The translations under genes were made by a program, and so were the position numbers. DNA of 31,689 nucleotides from JAZKDW01 sp040387375 (GTDB lineage Bacteria > Pseudomonadota > Gammaproteobacteria > Burkholderiales > Burkholderiaceae_D): positions 1-31,689 of the forward strand of contig JAZKDW010000009.1 of NCBI GenBank assembly GCA_040387375.1, in the 5' to 3' direction. This document shows, in pieces, positions 31,637-31,689 of the stretch (the stretch's first letter is position 1; each line of letters starts with the position of its first letter). The notes beneath the pieces are model-generated. The model saw nothing but the letters and a program-made list of their open reading frames with translations, was not told where the DNA came from and searched no databases.

Positions 31637-31689
31637 TGGAGCGGGAGAAGAGTCTCGAACTCTCGACCTCAACCTTGGCAAGGTTGCGC
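31637..31689 (-). tRNA. tRNA-Gly (anticodon GCC), partial
   Basis: The 3' 53 bases are present, cut by the window end. Anticodon loop TTGCCAA gives GCC (glycine). T-arm AGTTCGAGACT and 3' acceptor strand CTCCCGC with UCCA end are seen; the 5' acceptor half and D-arm lie outside. Confidence 0.92.

Noticed and set aside
1..31689. CRISPR array, rRNA or prophage
   Set aside because: No regularly spaced direct repeats, no rRNA-like sequence and no integrase, portal, capsid or lysis gene was found.

Overview
The window looks like a chromosomal segment of a GC-rich betaproteobacterium, most likely Burkholderiales near the Oxalobacteraceae. That placement is inferred from the cco cluster layout, the gene families present, codon use and GC-rich wobble positions; no rRNA or taxonomic marker is visible, so the genus is open.

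Layout. (1) 1-170: three copies of a 30-bp REP sequence in a BIME-like arrangement, followed by the matching REP-associated tyrosine transposase (213-746). (2) 787-7060: a complete cbb3 cytochrome oxidase operon, ccoNOQP-ccoG-ccoH plus a small membrane protein. It is preceded by a textbook FNR site placed exactly for class II activation, and it converges on an fnr gene whose stop codon overlaps the operon's last stop. (3) 7308-12327: a coiled-coil lipoprotein, a PsiF-repeat secreted protein, another REP copy, an APH-like/P-loop kinase fusion, a PAS-GGDEF diguanylate cyclase, a phosphoribosyltransferase and a YbhB-type PEBP protein. (4) 12380-12574: an intergenic element bounded by 30-bp imperfect inverted repeats. 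(5) 12640-15924 (minus): an operon of hybrid histidine kinase, unknown 138-aa protein and double-domain KaiC-like ATPase. (6) 16024-18635 (minus): a DNA polymerase X pseudogene with a large internal deletion, a CapA-family metallophosphatase-like protein and a DUF2279-type exported protein. (7) 18901-21687: a three-domain ACP/AMP-ligase/acyltransferase fusion. (8) 21805-23611: a GYD-domain protein converging on a CBS-prs operon. (9) 24200-30375: an aromatic catabolic cluster. A MarR-type regulator is divergent from a minus-strand operon encoding an ABC substrate-binding protein, a NahE/PhdJ-like hydratase-aldolase, a gentisate-dioxygenase-like cupin, and the beta and alpha subunits of a Rieske oxygenase. 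(10) 30728-31291: an unrecognised conserved-looking protein. (11) 31436-31689: tRNA-Cys and a partial tRNA-Gly, each with a strong hairpin terminator.

How it works together. The first half is an oxygen-limitation module: Fnr senses low oxygen through a [4Fe-4S] cluster and should switch on the high-affinity oxidase next door. The second distinctive module is the aromatic cluster. The Rieske alpha subunit resembles salicylate 5-hydroxylase and the cupin resembles gentisate-type dioxygenases, but the third enzyme is a hydratase-aldolase of the kind that releases pyruvate from 2-oxo-3-enoates, as in naphthalene and phenanthrene pathways. No maleylpyruvate isomerase or hydrolase is present. This combination does not match a standard gentisate route, and it is the strongest candidate here for an undescribed pathway. 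The divergent promoters of that cluster share a near-identical imperfect palindrome that looks like the MarR operator.
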